A stretch of DNA of 64,000 nt, taken from the NCBI GenBank assembly GCA_038735125.1, contig JAVYNU010000004.1, positions 81,563 through 145,562 of the forward strand, read 5' to 3'. Made by a program: the position numbers and the translations under genes. Below, in pieces: positions 43,321 through 52,225 of the stretch; the stretch's first letter is position 1, and each line of letters starts with the position of its first letter. A model generated the notes under the pieces. It ran no database searches, was not told the origin of the DNA, and was given only the letters and a program-made list of their open reading frames with translations. The stretch is from Ignisphaera sp. (lineage in GTDB: Archaea > Thermoproteota > Thermoprotei_A > Sulfolobales > Ignisphaeraceae).

Positions 43321-44011
43321 TGGGGGTCACCTTGAATGGGATTTTTGTATACGTTATACCCCTTCCTATTACAGCTAGAGCCTCTTTACCTGCACACTGC
43401 AGACATAGGGGCTTTCCATCAACATACACAATCCTTGGCGCCATCACAAGCTCGCCACATTTGGAACACCTAATGCTCTCGAATATCGGTGCCCTCTCTA
43501 TCTCCTCAACAATTTCAACCTCTTGGACAACGAACTCCTCTTCTGGGATGTCAGCCATTCTATAGCCTATCTCAGTCCACAGCCTGTGCAACTTCTCAAC
43601 ATCTTCTCTACTACCTCTTCTCTCAGCTACAACCTTATGGAATAGTTCGAGAGCCTCTTTAGAGAAGTATTTCTCTCTAAGCTTTTGAGCGTCTATGTAG
43701 ACCCTAACACCTCTCCTGTTACCCCTCCTAAAAAGCGTAAGAGCATTCTTCCCAGTATCTATATACATCAAAGAGTTGTTGCCAAGAGTGCAACCAGTCG
43801 CTATTTGAACTCCATCAGCAAAACAGTTATTGGCTTCAACAATAGCCACAATATCCTCACTAATAGTCTCTCCAACACCGGCTTTGCTAATACCAAGTCT
43901 TTTCATAGCTATTTCAGATGCTCTAAGACCCAAAACTAGAAATGGGCATATATGCCCGTGAAATTCTCTTGCCTTCTCTATAAGCTCTTTACTTACCATA
44001 AGGTGCACCAA
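43310..44011 (-). CDS. FmdE-family protein with C-terminal zinc ribbon
   Basis: A 233-residue protein. The N-terminal FmdE domain shows HGHICPFLVLGLRASEIAM and, later, NNCFADGVQIATGCTLGNNS, both with the family's conserved Cys and His that bind metal. A C-terminal zinc ribbon follows (CSKCGELV, CLQCAGK). FmdE was named from molybdenum formylmethanofuran dehydrogenase operons, but similar proteins occur in non-methanogens beside metallophore ABC importers. It is the first gene of this operon, upstream of the binding protein, suggesting handling of a metal or metal-containing compound. The reaction is unknown. Confidence 0.85.
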   Translation of the reverse strand: MVHLMVSKELIEKAREFHGHICPFLVLGLRASEIAMKRLGISKAGVGETISEDIVAIVEANNCFADGVQIATGCTLGNNSLMYIDTGKNALTLFRRGNRRGVRVYIDAQKLREKYFSKEALELFHKVVAERRGSREDVEKLHRLWTEIGYRMADIPEEEFVVQEVEIVEEIERAPIFESIRCSKCGELVMAPRIVYVDGKPLCLQCAGKEALAVIGRGITYTKIPFKVTPNAH

Positions 44012-44099
44012 TCAAATTTACATGTGTACAACATGAAATTAGTGTAGCCAAATATTTAAAAGCCTTTCGTCTGCAAAATAGAGTAGTCTTGTGGTTAAT

Positions 44100-45005
44100 A
44101 TGCGTGTAGAAGAAGGCGTCTTAAATAATTTCAGAGTTCTGTTTATAGAGATGGGTAATCTCGTAGTTGGCATAGCAAAGGATATCGGACCACGCATTCT
44201 ATACCTTGCTCGCAAAGACAAGAGAGACTTAAACGTTTTTGGAGTGGTTCCTGAAATTTCTTTGGAAACTCCTGATGGTGTTTGGAGAATATATGGTGGC
44301 CATAGACTGTGGACATCTCCGGAAGCTTTTCCACGCTCATATTCTACTGAGGATAAGCCTGTTAAGATATATATGAAAGAGGATGAAATAGTTGTTGAGG
44401 GTAATCCAGAACCACAAAACTGTGTGCTGAAGAGAATTATTATTAGAAGAGGTGCCGACGACAACAGCCTAGAGGTTGTGCACAAAATTGAGAATATTTG
44501 TAGATGGCCAATACAGTTCTCTTGCTGGGCTCTAACAGTAATGAGACAAGAGGGAGTTGCAATAATACCGATAAAGTCTAGATGCGTGGATGAGAAATGC
44601 CTTTTGCCAGACAGATCAATAGCTTTATGGCCATATACGAAACTAACCGATAAAAGACTTGTTCTAGGAGATAGATACATACTCGTTAAACAAGACCCTA
44701 AAACGCCAAATCCATTAAAAATAGGTGTAAATGCGCATGAGCCGTGGGCGGCCTACTACATTTATGAAAACCTATTCGTAAAGACAACAAAAAAGGTTTT
44801 TGAGCCCTATCCAGACTTCAACTCATTTATAGAGGTTTACACAAATGACAAGATTCTAGAGCTTGAAACTCTAGGACCTTTGAAAACGGTTAATCCAGGC
44901 GATGTAAATACTCATACAGAGGTTTGGAAACTCGTTCACATAGGCTCCATGGAGCTTAGTGAAGATGTTATAGATAGATATGTAACAAAGTTTGTGGTGT
45001 GGTAG
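44100..45005 (+). CDS. Galactose-mutarotase-like beta-sandwich protein
   Basis: A 301-residue soluble protein rich in beta strands. GGHRLWTSPEAFPRSYS and the preceding DIGPRILYLARK resemble the mutarotase-like fold of DUF4380 and aldose 1-epimerase relatives, which bind sugars. The catalytic Glu and His of true epimerases are not identifiable. The ATG at 44100 is preferred to GTG 44091, with AAATATTTAAAAGCC about 40 bases upstream as promoter. It is divergent from the FmdE operon and converges on the MacB-type ATPase gene, three bases between stops. Confidence 0.6.
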   Translation: MRVEEGVLNNFRVLFIEMGNLVVGIAKDIGPRILYLARKDKRDLNVFGVVPEISLETPDGVWRIYGGHRLWTSPEAFPRSYSTEDKPVKIYMKEDEIVVEGNPEPQNCVLKRIIIRRGADDNSLEVVHKIENICRWPIQFSCWALTVMRQEGVAIIPIKSRCVDEKCLLPDRSIALWPYTKLTDKRLVLGDRYILVKQDPKTPNPLKIGVNAHEPWAAYYIYENLFVKTTKKVFEPYPDFNSFIEVYTNDKILELETLGPLKTVNPGDVNTHTEVWKLVHIGSMELSEDVIDRYVTKFVVW

Positions 45006-45008
45006 AAG

Positions 45009-45728
45009 CTATATCTGGAACAGCTTACTTATCTCTGATGCACTGTAAATCCCCTCTACCCTGCCATCCCTAATTCCATATATTTTTGTACAGCCCCTAG
45101 CAACTAAAACATCGTGTGTTGCTATTATGAATGTTTGGTTATACTCTCTATTCAACCTTCTTATAATATTCATCAGCATTCTTGTGTTTTCGGTGTCTAG
45201 AGCAGCTGTTGGCTCATCCATTAAGATTATAGATGGGTTATTTGCAAGCGCTCTCGCTATTGCTACCCTCTGTTGCTCACCACCGCTTAGGGTGTCTGGC
45301 GTCTTGTCGGCTAGCTTTTCGAGGCCCACAGCCTTTAGAAGCTCCAATGCTCTCTGCTTCCTCTTCTCCTTATCTATTTTCGCTAGGTACATTGGCAACT
45401 CAACATTTTCAAGGACTGTCAGCGTTGGTATTAAATTGAATGATTGGAAGACAAAGCCAACCTTGTATAGTCTGTACATATTCAACTCTTTTTCGCTCAA
45501 CCTTGTAATGTCCGTGCCATCAACTATAACCTCTCCGCTATCAGGTTTGTCTAGCCCACCTATGATGTTTAGTAAAGTTGTTTTTCCAGAGCCTGATGGG
45601 CCTACGATACAAACTATATCACCTTTTTGCACTGCTAGGCTCAATCCTCTCAACGCTTCGAAAAGCACCTTCCCATATCTATATACCTTGACAACGTTCT
45701 TTACTATCACAATGTCTGCTCTAGGCAT
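45009..45728 (-). CDS. MacB/LolD-type ABC ATPase
   Basis: A 239-residue ATPase with Walker A GPSGSGKTTLLNIIGGLDKP, signature LSGGEQQRVAIARALANNPS, and Walker B ILMDEPTAALDT. The IGGLDKPDSGEVIVDGTDI segment is typical of the LolD/MacB/FtsE group, which partners FtsX-like permeases in mechanotransmission or export rather than import. It overlaps the permease gene by eight bases, so the two are translationally coupled. Confidence 0.9.
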   Translation of the reverse strand: MPRADIVIVKNVVKVYRYGKVLFEALRGLSLAVQKGDIVCIVGPSGSGKTTLLNIIGGLDKPDSGEVIVDGTDITRLSEKELNMYRLYKVGFVFQSFNLIPTLTVLENVELPMYLAKIDKEKRKQRALELLKAVGLEKLADKTPDTLSGGEQQRVAIARALANNPSIILMDEPTAALDTENTRMLMNIIRRLNREYNQTFIIATHDVLVARGCTKIYGIRDGRVEGIYSASEISKLFQI

Positions 45729-46953
45729 ATCTCAACGCCTCCACAGGTTTTATCTTCGATGCTCTATAGGCTGGGTATATCCCTGCTATAACCCCTACTG
45801 CAATCCCAAGCAATATAGCAATAGCTATGTTCATAGGTGTTATGGTGGGGCGCACTAAAAATGCTTGCTGAAATACTCCTCTAGCTGGAGCTACACCACC
45901 TCTCAGATTATATGACGCTAAAGGGGCTATGATATACGAAAGTACAACACCGATTAATATTCCAATGCCACCCCCTATAAGACCAATTAAAAATGATTCT
46001 AATAGAAATAGCATCAATATAAAGCCTTTGCTTGCACCAATGGCCTTGAGAATCCCTATCTCCCTAGTTCTCTCAACAACACTCATAATCATGGTGTTGG
46101 CAACGCCGAATGCGCCAGCAGTTACAGCTACAAGCCCTATCGACGAGAAGAACATTGTTATCGTATTTAGTGCTTGCTGAACATTTTGAATCATGCTAAG
46201 CGGTGAGAAAACTGCAAGTCCGGGGAAAGAGGACTGGATCGCTTGTATTACATCGGATAGGTATCTCGGATCCCTCAACTTAATCATTATTTGTGACACC
46301 TTACCCACACTATTTGTTATGTTCTGCGCAACTTCTATAGGTATGTAAACAGCGTATTCCTGGAACCTCTCTCCACTTTGGAATATTCCGACAACTGTAA
46401 AGCTCCAAGTGGAGTTGCCTACTTGAAGTGATATTGCATCCCCAACAGAGATGTTGTAGTCCTCTGAAAGGCTTTTTCCGATAATGGCCTGGAAAGCAGT
46501 TGGATTTTGTAGAAAAGTCCCCTCAACGATATCCAAATTTGAGATATTTCTATATGTGGATATGTCAACACCATATACAGTGACCATAGCGGCAGAATTT
46601 AGATATGCTCTAAACGATAGGAGAGGTGATATAATCTCGATTTCGGGTATCGCGCTAAGTGTATTAATTATGCTAAGATCGATTAGATTTGTTGGCATAG
46701 CTGTAGGGAAGAATCCTCCTATCCTTCTACCCACAAAACCTTGTTGCATAGCCCCTCTAGTAGCATTATAGATTGTTATATCAGCTCCGGTCAGCCTCCT
46801 AATGAGCTCAGCTGATCTTTGTGTGCCTGTAGCTGTTATTGATAGCAAAGAGAATGTGAGTCCAATACCAATTGCAATACCTATTATAGTTAATGTTGTT
46901 CTGATTTTTCTTCTACTAAAATTTCTTTGCACAATTGTCAGTAGGGTGACCAA
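45721..46953 (-). CDS. MacB/FtsX-type ABC permease
   Basis: A 410-residue permease with one N-terminal helix (IRTTLTIIGIAIGIGLTFSL), a large outside domain of about 230 residues resembling the MacB periplasmic core, and three C-terminal helices, including TMIMSVVERTREIGILKAIG, the family's conserved RTREIGIL(K/R)A(I/L)GA signature. With the ATPase it likely moves lipid, peptide or signalling substrates out or transmits force across the membrane. It is the first gene of this pair. Confidence 0.9.
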   Translation of the reverse strand: MVTLLTIVQRNFSRRKIRTTLTIIGIAIGIGLTFSLLSITATGTQRSAELIRRLTGADITIYNATRGAMQQGFVGRRIGGFFPTAMPTNLIDLSIINTLSAIPEIEIISPLLSFRAYLNSAAMVTVYGVDISTYRNISNLDIVEGTFLQNPTAFQAIIGKSLSEDYNISVGDAISLQVGNSTWSFTVVGIFQSGERFQEYAVYIPIEVAQNITNSVGKVSQIMIKLRDPRYLSDVIQAIQSSFPGLAVFSPLSMIQNVQQALNTITMFFSSIGLVAVTAGAFGVANTMIMSVVERTREIGILKAIGASKGFILMLFLLESFLIGLIGGGIGILIGVVLSYIIAPLASYNLRGGVAPARGVFQQAFLVRPTITPMNIAIAILLGIAVGVIAGIYPAYRASKIKPVEALRYA

Positions 46954-47061
46954 ATATCAGCACCTTTTTAGCAAAGTGGTAAACAAGCCTTATTTTAGGG
47001 TTTTCCTGAAATGCTTTTTCATATGCTTTTAATTGACCTTGACAAAGATTTTTAATTGCAT

Positions 47062-48153
47062 TTAACCGCTTTTGACCCAGCTCAAAGGTTTTATGAAGTC
47101 TTTTCCGCCTGCTTCGAAGGTTCCTATTGTCAGTTGGTAGAATGTTTCGTTTCTTTTGATGTCTTGAACCTCCTCTACCTTTCCCATAGCAACTATTTCA
47201 TCCCCTTCCCTAGCAATATCTATGTACAGACCCTCGTAGCTCACAATCCTGCTAATCTTTTTGGCCTCTTCAACACCTTCTATCACCTTCACATCCTCTA
47301 CTAAATACGTTGCCGGCATGAATATAGAGTCTCTTGCGTCCACAACCTTTGCTCTAATTGTTGCAAGCCCCCTGTATCTAAACCTCTTTTGCTCCCACAC
47401 CTCGTCAACCTCGTTTTCAAGTTTTACTGGGTGTATCGAGAACTGCCTCCCTTTATACAAAGCTCTATTCCATTTATATTTGCTGTATAGAATCTTCACC
47501 TCTTCAACTGTTAATGGGTGTATCCTAGATATTTCAGTAGCCCAAGACTCTAAGGTCTCTCCTGATGGTAGTGAGAACCCCGAGTTTTCACGGCTGTAAA
47601 GCCTCTTCAGAGCATCTCTAACTCTGTATGAGTTCTCAACTCCATATACAACAAGATCTATGTCGGAGTACTGGGGGTTGTGTATCTTTAGGAGTATAGA
47701 GCCTGTTACACCAAAGTTTTTCAGAGGAACCCCAGACTCGCCAGATATTCTAGATACGAGCTCTACAGCAAGCCTCTCCAGCTGATCGCCAGGCTCTTTA
47801 ATCATTTGACTTAGTCTCTCCTCGGGCTTATAGTGAATCGAAACCCTGTTCTCCGGAACCTCTATAAGCTCCACACCCCTATACTCATCAAATACAACAT
47901 ACTCTGGATAGCCCCTCTTCAAATACTCTAAAACGCTCTTCACACCCACAGCACTATAGAACGGCAAAATCCTTCCATACATAACCCCGTTTCTAGACCA
48001 CTTAACCCTTATCCCAGACTCTAGATTAGCCACATACTTCAAATAGCTGAGGATCCTACCTCTGGGATGAACATTTCCTATAACACACAATATAAACCCT
48101 TCAAAAGTTTCTATGAAGTCTCTATCTCTATAGCCTCTCATATCCAAGCCCAT
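47062..48153 (-). CDS. COG1665-type predicted nucleotidyltransferase
   Basis: A 363-residue archaeal protein with a polymerase-beta-like nucleotidyltransferase signature in the middle: GVTGSILLKIHNPQYSDIDL, the GS...D.D pattern that holds the metal. The N-terminal domain includes DFIETFEGFILCVIGNVHP, and a C-terminal OB-like region ends in VLYLTIGTFEAGGK-like strands. Substrate is unknown; members occur mostly in Thermoproteota and Euryarchaeota. It is convergent with nothing close by and has a 553-base gene-free stretch upstream. Confidence 0.7.
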   Translation of the reverse strand: MGLDMRGYRDRDFIETFEGFILCVIGNVHPRGRILSYLKYVANLESGIRVKWSRNGVMYGRILPFYSAVGVKSVLEYLKRGYPEYVVFDEYRGVELIEVPENRVSIHYKPEERLSQMIKEPGDQLERLAVELVSRISGESGVPLKNFGVTGSILLKIHNPQYSDIDLVVYGVENSYRVRDALKRLYSRENSGFSLPSGETLESWATEISRIHPLTVEEVKILYSKYKWNRALYKGRQFSIHPVKLENEVDEVWEQKRFRYRGLATIRAKVVDARDSIFMPATYLVEDVKVIEGVEEAKKISRIVSYEGLYIDIAREGDEIVAMGKVEEVQDIKRNETFYQLTIGTFEAGGKDFIKPLSWVKSG

Positions 48154-48706
48154 ACCACAACGAGTTTCTCAACCAGCTCTCTAAACATCTTTCCCAACTA
48201 CTTTTACCAAGAAGACTAGAAAAGCTTTTGAGCGCAGCTATAACCGTGCTTACCTGTCCGTTGCTTTCATCAACGATTTAAATAGCTAACATACCATCGT
48301 CATGTCTACCATCCATATAGAGACTAAATCTCCTTTATATATCTAAATAAACTACATATTTCCATAGTTTTCTGCCAAAACATGGACAACTCAACATTAG
48401 CTAAACAGAGAGGTATGTTAAAAGAAGAAATGCCTAAGGTACTGCAAGCATGTATTGGCTACATTTAAGAGAATCAATTAGAGAGATGTTTTGAGAGAAG
48501 GGAAAAGATCCATAGTGTTTTCGACTTTTCATTGCTATTGCTTCTAACGGTTATACAACAGCCTTGAACTTACATGGTCTTACAGCTTTGCCGTGAATAA
48601 AGCTTTTGACCACCTTGTATTGAAAAGATGGACTTTTAATATTAAACCTTTGAGATATACCATATAGGTTCAAATATTCAGGTCTACTAGAAATATATTG
48701 TGGTAA
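48154..48706. other. Gene-free stretch
   Basis: A 553-base AT-rich gap. I see no convincing open frame, no tRNA-like or C/D-box pattern and no long repeat. A weak promoter-like TATATCTAAATAAAC near 48335-48350 and the leader of the VapB gene at the right end are the only candidates. Confidence 0.4.
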
Positions 48707-48919
48707 TTGACAGTAGGTGTTTTTAGTGTGATCAAAGAGAAGATCGACAGATATAAGGATAGGGTTAACTGGGCTGAGGAGGTGAGGAGGTTCACGGAAT
48801 CTAAACTAGAAGAGATTGAAGCTGAGAATAATGTCAGGAATGTTGTCACGATGCTTTCACATCTACCAATAGAGTCTCCTAGAGGTTCCTCAGCCGCATC
48901 TATGAGGAAAGAATCGTGA
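48707..48919 (+). CDS. VapB-type antitoxin
   Basis: A 70-residue protein with the archaeal VapB pattern: a short beta strand (VGVFSVIKEKIDRYKDRV) followed by NWAEEVRRFTESKLEEIE, the ribbon-helix-helix-like DNA-binding part with NWxEEVRR. The C-terminal tail would block the toxin. The start is a TTG at 48707. The stop overlaps the start of a VapC toxin gene that is broken, so this antitoxin appears orphaned. Confidence 0.7.
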   Translation: MTVGVFSVIKEKIDRYKDRVNWAEEVRRFTESKLEEIEAENNVRNVVTMLSHLPIESPRGSSAASMRKES

Positions 48920-49267
48920 TGGTCATTGACGCTTCCCTGCCAGCAACTTTTATTAGTAAGGAGCCTGATCGGGAAAGCTTGTTGATTACATGAAGCTATG
49001 TGTAACTATTGACTTGGCATTGAAAGGAGTGCTGAATGCTATATGGAAGGATACAACAATTAGGAAAACTATAAGCATTGAAACAGCTTTTAGTTGCATG
49101 AAATTCTCTTTTCTATGACAGACACCAACATAGAGTTAGAGCCCGAAGACAGATACCTTCAAAGGCATTTGAAATAGCCTTGAAAACTGAAAACTGGTGT
49201 AGCAGTTTATGACACTCTATACATCGCACTAGCTACATCAAACGAGAGACAAGCAAAAGATTGTTAA
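48919..49267 (+). pseudogene. Broken VapC (PIN-domain) toxin gene
   Basis: Begins ATG at 48919, overlapping the VapB stop, with VIDASLPATFISKEPDRE and then a stop. A second frame carries VTIDLALKGVLNAIWKDTT, and a third gives GVAVYDTLYIALATSNERQ, ending at 49267. These match the PIN-domain order: N-terminal V(I/V)DAS with the first catalytic Asp, the DLALKEVANALWK helix, and the conserved YD(S/T)LYIALA near the C terminus. At least three frameshifts or stops separate them, so no functional toxin can be made. It is a clear remnant of a VapBC module. Confidence 0.8.
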
Positions 49268-49531
49268 AGCCAATGGAGTAAAACAACCATGCCTTTCACC
49301 TAGCACACACACCACAAGAAAATGCATTGCTTAAATGTTAAGAGTTTGTTGCAATGCTCTTTCCTCAACTAGATAATGAAAAGAACTGTCTTCATATCTT
49401 TATGTCTCTAGAGATTGTTGTTCACTTTAATGCGACTCCATGGATCGACACTGTATTGAGTATATTCAGTTGATTTTCTCTCAATGAAACTTAATGTCGA
49501 CTACTCTGAAACACACTAAAAGCGATATAAG

Positions 49532-49541
49532 CATATATAAA
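49532..49541 (+). promoter_or_regulatory. Probable promoter of the FdhD gene
   Basis: CATATATAAA is a strong TATA match about 60 bases before the ATG at 49593; a second candidate, CTTTTAATAA, lies at 49551-49560. The remaining gap (49268-49592) shows no gene. Confidence 0.45.
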
Positions 49542-49592
49542 CCATTTAAACTTTTAATAAGCCTCTAATTATAGCTGTAGAAGGTGTTAATA

Positions 49593-50288
49593 ATGGACAG
49601 CTACTCGACAATAAAGATAACCAAAGTTTCCTTGAATGGTTATGAAGAGGTGGATGATGCTGTTGCTGAGGAAGTTGAGGGAAGGGTTTACGTAGACGGT
49701 GTCGAGGTTTTTAGGATTCAGACATCGCCTCATATGCTCAAATATCTTGGGATAGGATATGCAGTTACACATGGATTTGATCTGACAGAGGCTAGAACCA
49801 TTGTCGAAAATAACAATGTTCTTCTTTTCTATGCAAAACCTTTTGCAAGAGAGGTAAACGAGTGTTCCACGGATTTGAAGATCAAGGTGAGGCCTCGAGA
49901 CATTCTGAAGATGTTTGAAGAGGCGAGCAAAAACGCGAAGCTGTTTAGCATGACTGGCTGCTTCCATTTCTCGGCTTTGTTTACCTTAGATGGTGTGTTG
50001 ATAGAGATTGTAGAGGATATATCTAGGCTCGGCTCTCTGCTCAAGCTGGTAGGAAAGGCTTATGAGGGTGGGGTCGACTTTAGAAAAACAGTCGTTGTTT
50101 TATCGTCTAGAGCAGGCTCGGAGATGGTCAAGGCTATTACTGCTATGGGCATACCCATAGCAGTATTCAGAGGTGCGCCAACGCGGAAAGCTATTGAGAT
50201 TGCTAGAAGCTGTAACATGGCTTTAATAGGGCATGTTAGAGGGGATAGATTTAATGTATATAGCGGCTTTGAGCTATTCGAGTTATAG
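49593..50288 (+). CDS. FdhD-like sulfurtransferase, atypical
   Basis: A 231-residue protein of the FdhD family, which transfers sulfur to the molybdenum or tungsten cofactor of formate dehydrogenases. The fold signature VVLSSRAGSEMVKAITAMG and RKAIEIARSCNMALIGHVRG at the C terminus are typical. The usual CGxCG pair is missing: the equivalent place reads NECSTDLKIKV, with a single Cys91, and the TGG(V/I)HAA motif is TGCFHFSAL with Cys123. The ATG at 49593 has AAGGTG six bases upstream; GTG 49584 is an alternative. No formate dehydrogenase gene is in this window. Confidence 0.8.
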   Translation: MDSYSTIKITKVSLNGYEEVDDAVAEEVEGRVYVDGVEVFRIQTSPHMLKYLGIGYAVTHGFDLTEARTIVENNNVLLFYAKPFAREVNECSTDLKIKVRPRDILKMFEEASKNAKLFSMTGCFHFSALFTLDGVLIEIVEDISRLGSLLKLVGKAYEGGVDFRKTVVVLSSRAGSEMVKAITAMGIPIAVFRGAPTRKAIEIARSCNMALIGHVRGDRFNVYSGFELFEL

Positions 50289-50304
50289 CTGTTGCCAAGA
50301 CTTT

Positions 50305-51018
50305 CTAGGACTTGGCATATAGTGGGTGAATCTCCATCTTATGTGTTTTAGAGCCTCTCTTCGACACCATTACCCACAGGTATTTCATGCCTCTCATAGG
50401 GGTTGAGACATTGGGGTGGTATCCCCTAGAAACTAAAACAGCGTCATAGTCTCTAACTATGTATACACTCTCCTGAGACTCGTCGAATATTGTTTGAATG
50501 CCGAAATATGGGCTCAGATCAAAGTATATGAAGATCTCATACATATCATCGTGCCTGTGCGGGGGGTACGAGCCCCAGGAGCCTGGCTCGCAAAATGTGT
50601 AGCCAGCTAACATCCTCTCGCTCTCATCTTTCTCTCCTATCAATGTGTATCTAGTCCTGCGAGACCCAGCATCTTCTATAATGGTCTTTTCAGCTTCTCC
50701 AAACCTCTTTAGATATGAGCCAAATTTTCTTGAGGCCTTAGTCTGAACAATGTATGCTATGGCGTTTTCTGTGCACTCCATATCCATGTGGCCTACATCT
50801 GCTGGAATGTAGAGCAGGTCTTTTTCAAAGAGTTCATAGCCACCAACTCTGCATCTCCCTCTCAGCAAAGCCAAAACCTTTTCACAGTCTCTGCATAGAT
50901 CCAAGCTGAACTTTGTTAGATTCTTTGTATGGATATGCAGAAGAGATATGTCGTCGAGTCTAAAAACCTCGACAGGTTTATCAAAGATATTCGGCTTTTT
51001 AAACAGCATTTTAGACAC
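50305..51018 (-). CDS. IolB-like 5-deoxy-glucuronate isomerase
   Basis: A 237-residue bicupin. The metal site SYPPHRHDDMYEIFIYF (HxH...E) and the later histidine in VSRGYHPNVSTP match the IolB/KduI family, which isomerises 5-deoxyglucuronate in myo-inositol breakdown. Two starts are possible, ATG 51018 or ATG 51009. It follows an IolE-like gene on the same strand, 12 bases away, pointing to a shared inositol or uronate pathway, although other inositol genes are absent. Confidence 0.65.
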   Translation of the reverse strand: MSKMLFKKPNIFDKPVEVFRLDDISLLHIHTKNLTKFSLDLCRDCEKVLALLRGRCRVGGYELFEKDLLYIPADVGHMDMECTENAIAYIVQTKASRKFGSYLKRFGEAEKTIIEDAGSRRTRYTLIGEKDESERMLAGYTFCEPGSWGSYPPHRHDDMYEIFIYFDLSPYFGIQTIFDESQESVYIVRDYDAVLVSRGYHPNVSTPMRGMKYLWVMVSKRGSKTHKMEIHPLYAKS

Positions 51019-51030
51019 CTCTAACTATTT

Positions 51031-51810
51031 TCACATTTCAAATTCTTGCTTAACTCTGTTTGCAATCGACAGGCAGCTTACCACCGGTTCTCTGCATGCA
51101 ATTTCGAAAACAGGTAAAATATCTCTTTTCCTTTTAATCAGCCCTATAACAGCGTTCCAGTCAACAGAGCCTGTGAATGGAGGTTTATGCTCGTCCCTAA
51201 AACCGTTATTGTCGTGGAGATGAAGCTCTATTATACTGTTCTCTAATGTTTTTAAGAACGCATCTAGGTTTTTATTTATGTTTGCATGGCCAACATCTAA
51301 ACAGATCCCGATTCCTTCGCCAACGCTTTCAACAATGTTTTTGAGGTCTTCGGGCTTTGAGCCAAACAAGTTTTTCTCGAGTCTGTTTTCGACGGCGATT
51401 CTGATTCCCCTATCCATAGCCTCTCTAGCGATTTCCCTAAAGAAGTGTAGGTTTGTGTTTAGAGGGTCTGAGGATGTTTTTAGTGTATGGAAAACAGCTA
51501 TTGAAGCCCCTATCTCATGTGCGAATCTAAGCCACTTGACCATTCTGTTTAGAATATGTTCAAATGGAATAGTATCAGCATCTAATTCGTCATATGGCAT
51601 ATGAACAGACTTTATATATGTCTTTCTAATCGACTGTATGCTGTCGAGAAACTTTTTGAATAGAACATCCTCCACATACCTACCTCCAAACACGAGGAAA
51701 TTGTCGTAGCATACCTCAACGTGGAAACCGCTTTCAATGAGTTTTGCTGTAGCCTCAAATGGGTCGAGGTTCAGTAGCACCATTGTTGAAAAGGCTATCG
51801 TAAACCACAC
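51031..51810 (-). CDS. Sugar phosphate isomerase/epimerase-like TIM barrel
   Basis: A 259-residue AP-endonuclease-2-fold TIM barrel, the group including IolE, xylose-isomerase-like and hydroxypyruvate isomerases. Metal-ligand positions are visible as Glu in IAVENRLEKNLFG, Asp and His in GICLDVGHANINKNL, His in ELHLHDNNG and Glu at the end (VFEIACREP). The reaction may be a dehydratase, epimerase or isomerase. Its position as first gene before the IolB-like gene favours an inositol or related polyol route. Confidence 0.7.
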   Translation of the reverse strand: MWFTIAFSTMVLLNLDPFEATAKLIESGFHVEVCYDNFLVFGGRYVEDVLFKKFLDSIQSIRKTYIKSVHMPYDELDADTIPFEHILNRMVKWLRFAHEIGASIAVFHTLKTSSDPLNTNLHFFREIAREAMDRGIRIAVENRLEKNLFGSKPEDLKNIVESVGEGIGICLDVGHANINKNLDAFLKTLENSIIELHLHDNNGFRDEHKPPFTGSVDWNAVIGLIKRKRDILPVFEIACREPVVSCLSIANRVKQEFEM

Positions 51811-51874
51811 CCAAAGCTCTTTTCAGTAAAATCAATGAAGATTAAAATATGTTTTTGTCCAGGTATATTGTTGT

Positions 51875-52201
51875 GTGTCTAAAATGTGTGTTAAAGTCTA
51901 TTCGAATAGCGATGTACTGAAGATCATAGGGTTTATACCGCCAAGCCACAGGCATATGAGATTGGCTATATTTTTCAAAGACCAGACAATAGTCTTGCAA
52001 GAAGCAACAGTTGCAGCAATTGCAAGAACATATCTCAACATAGTTGCCCACCCGACTAAGAAAGCCGTGGAGTGCATCCAGATGAAGGTTGATAATAGAA
52101 AGCCTGGCTATGCTGAGTTTCAGCTTATTGAAAGTAGCAGATCTGAGGAGGAGATAATGAAGGATGTAACTACAATACTTAAAGATGTGTTTGATGCCTA
52201 G
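51875..52201 (+). CDS. Small conserved-looking protein of unknown function
   Basis: A 108-residue soluble protein starting at GTG 51875 or ATG 51884. A TATA-like GATTAAAATATG about 30 bases upstream would place the transcript start near the GTG, so it may be leaderless. Notable segments are MRLAIFFKDQTIVLQEATVA and IVAHPTKKAVECIQMKVD. The last part is acidic and helical. I do not recognise the family. Confidence 0.55.
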   Translation: MSKMCVKVYSNSDVLKIIGFIPPSHRHMRLAIFFKDQTIVLQEATVAAIARTYLNIVAHPTKKAVECIQMKVDNRKPGYAEFQLIESSRSEEEIMKDVTTILKDVFDA

Positions 52202-52225
52202 CCTAGGTTTATTGTCATTGATAGA

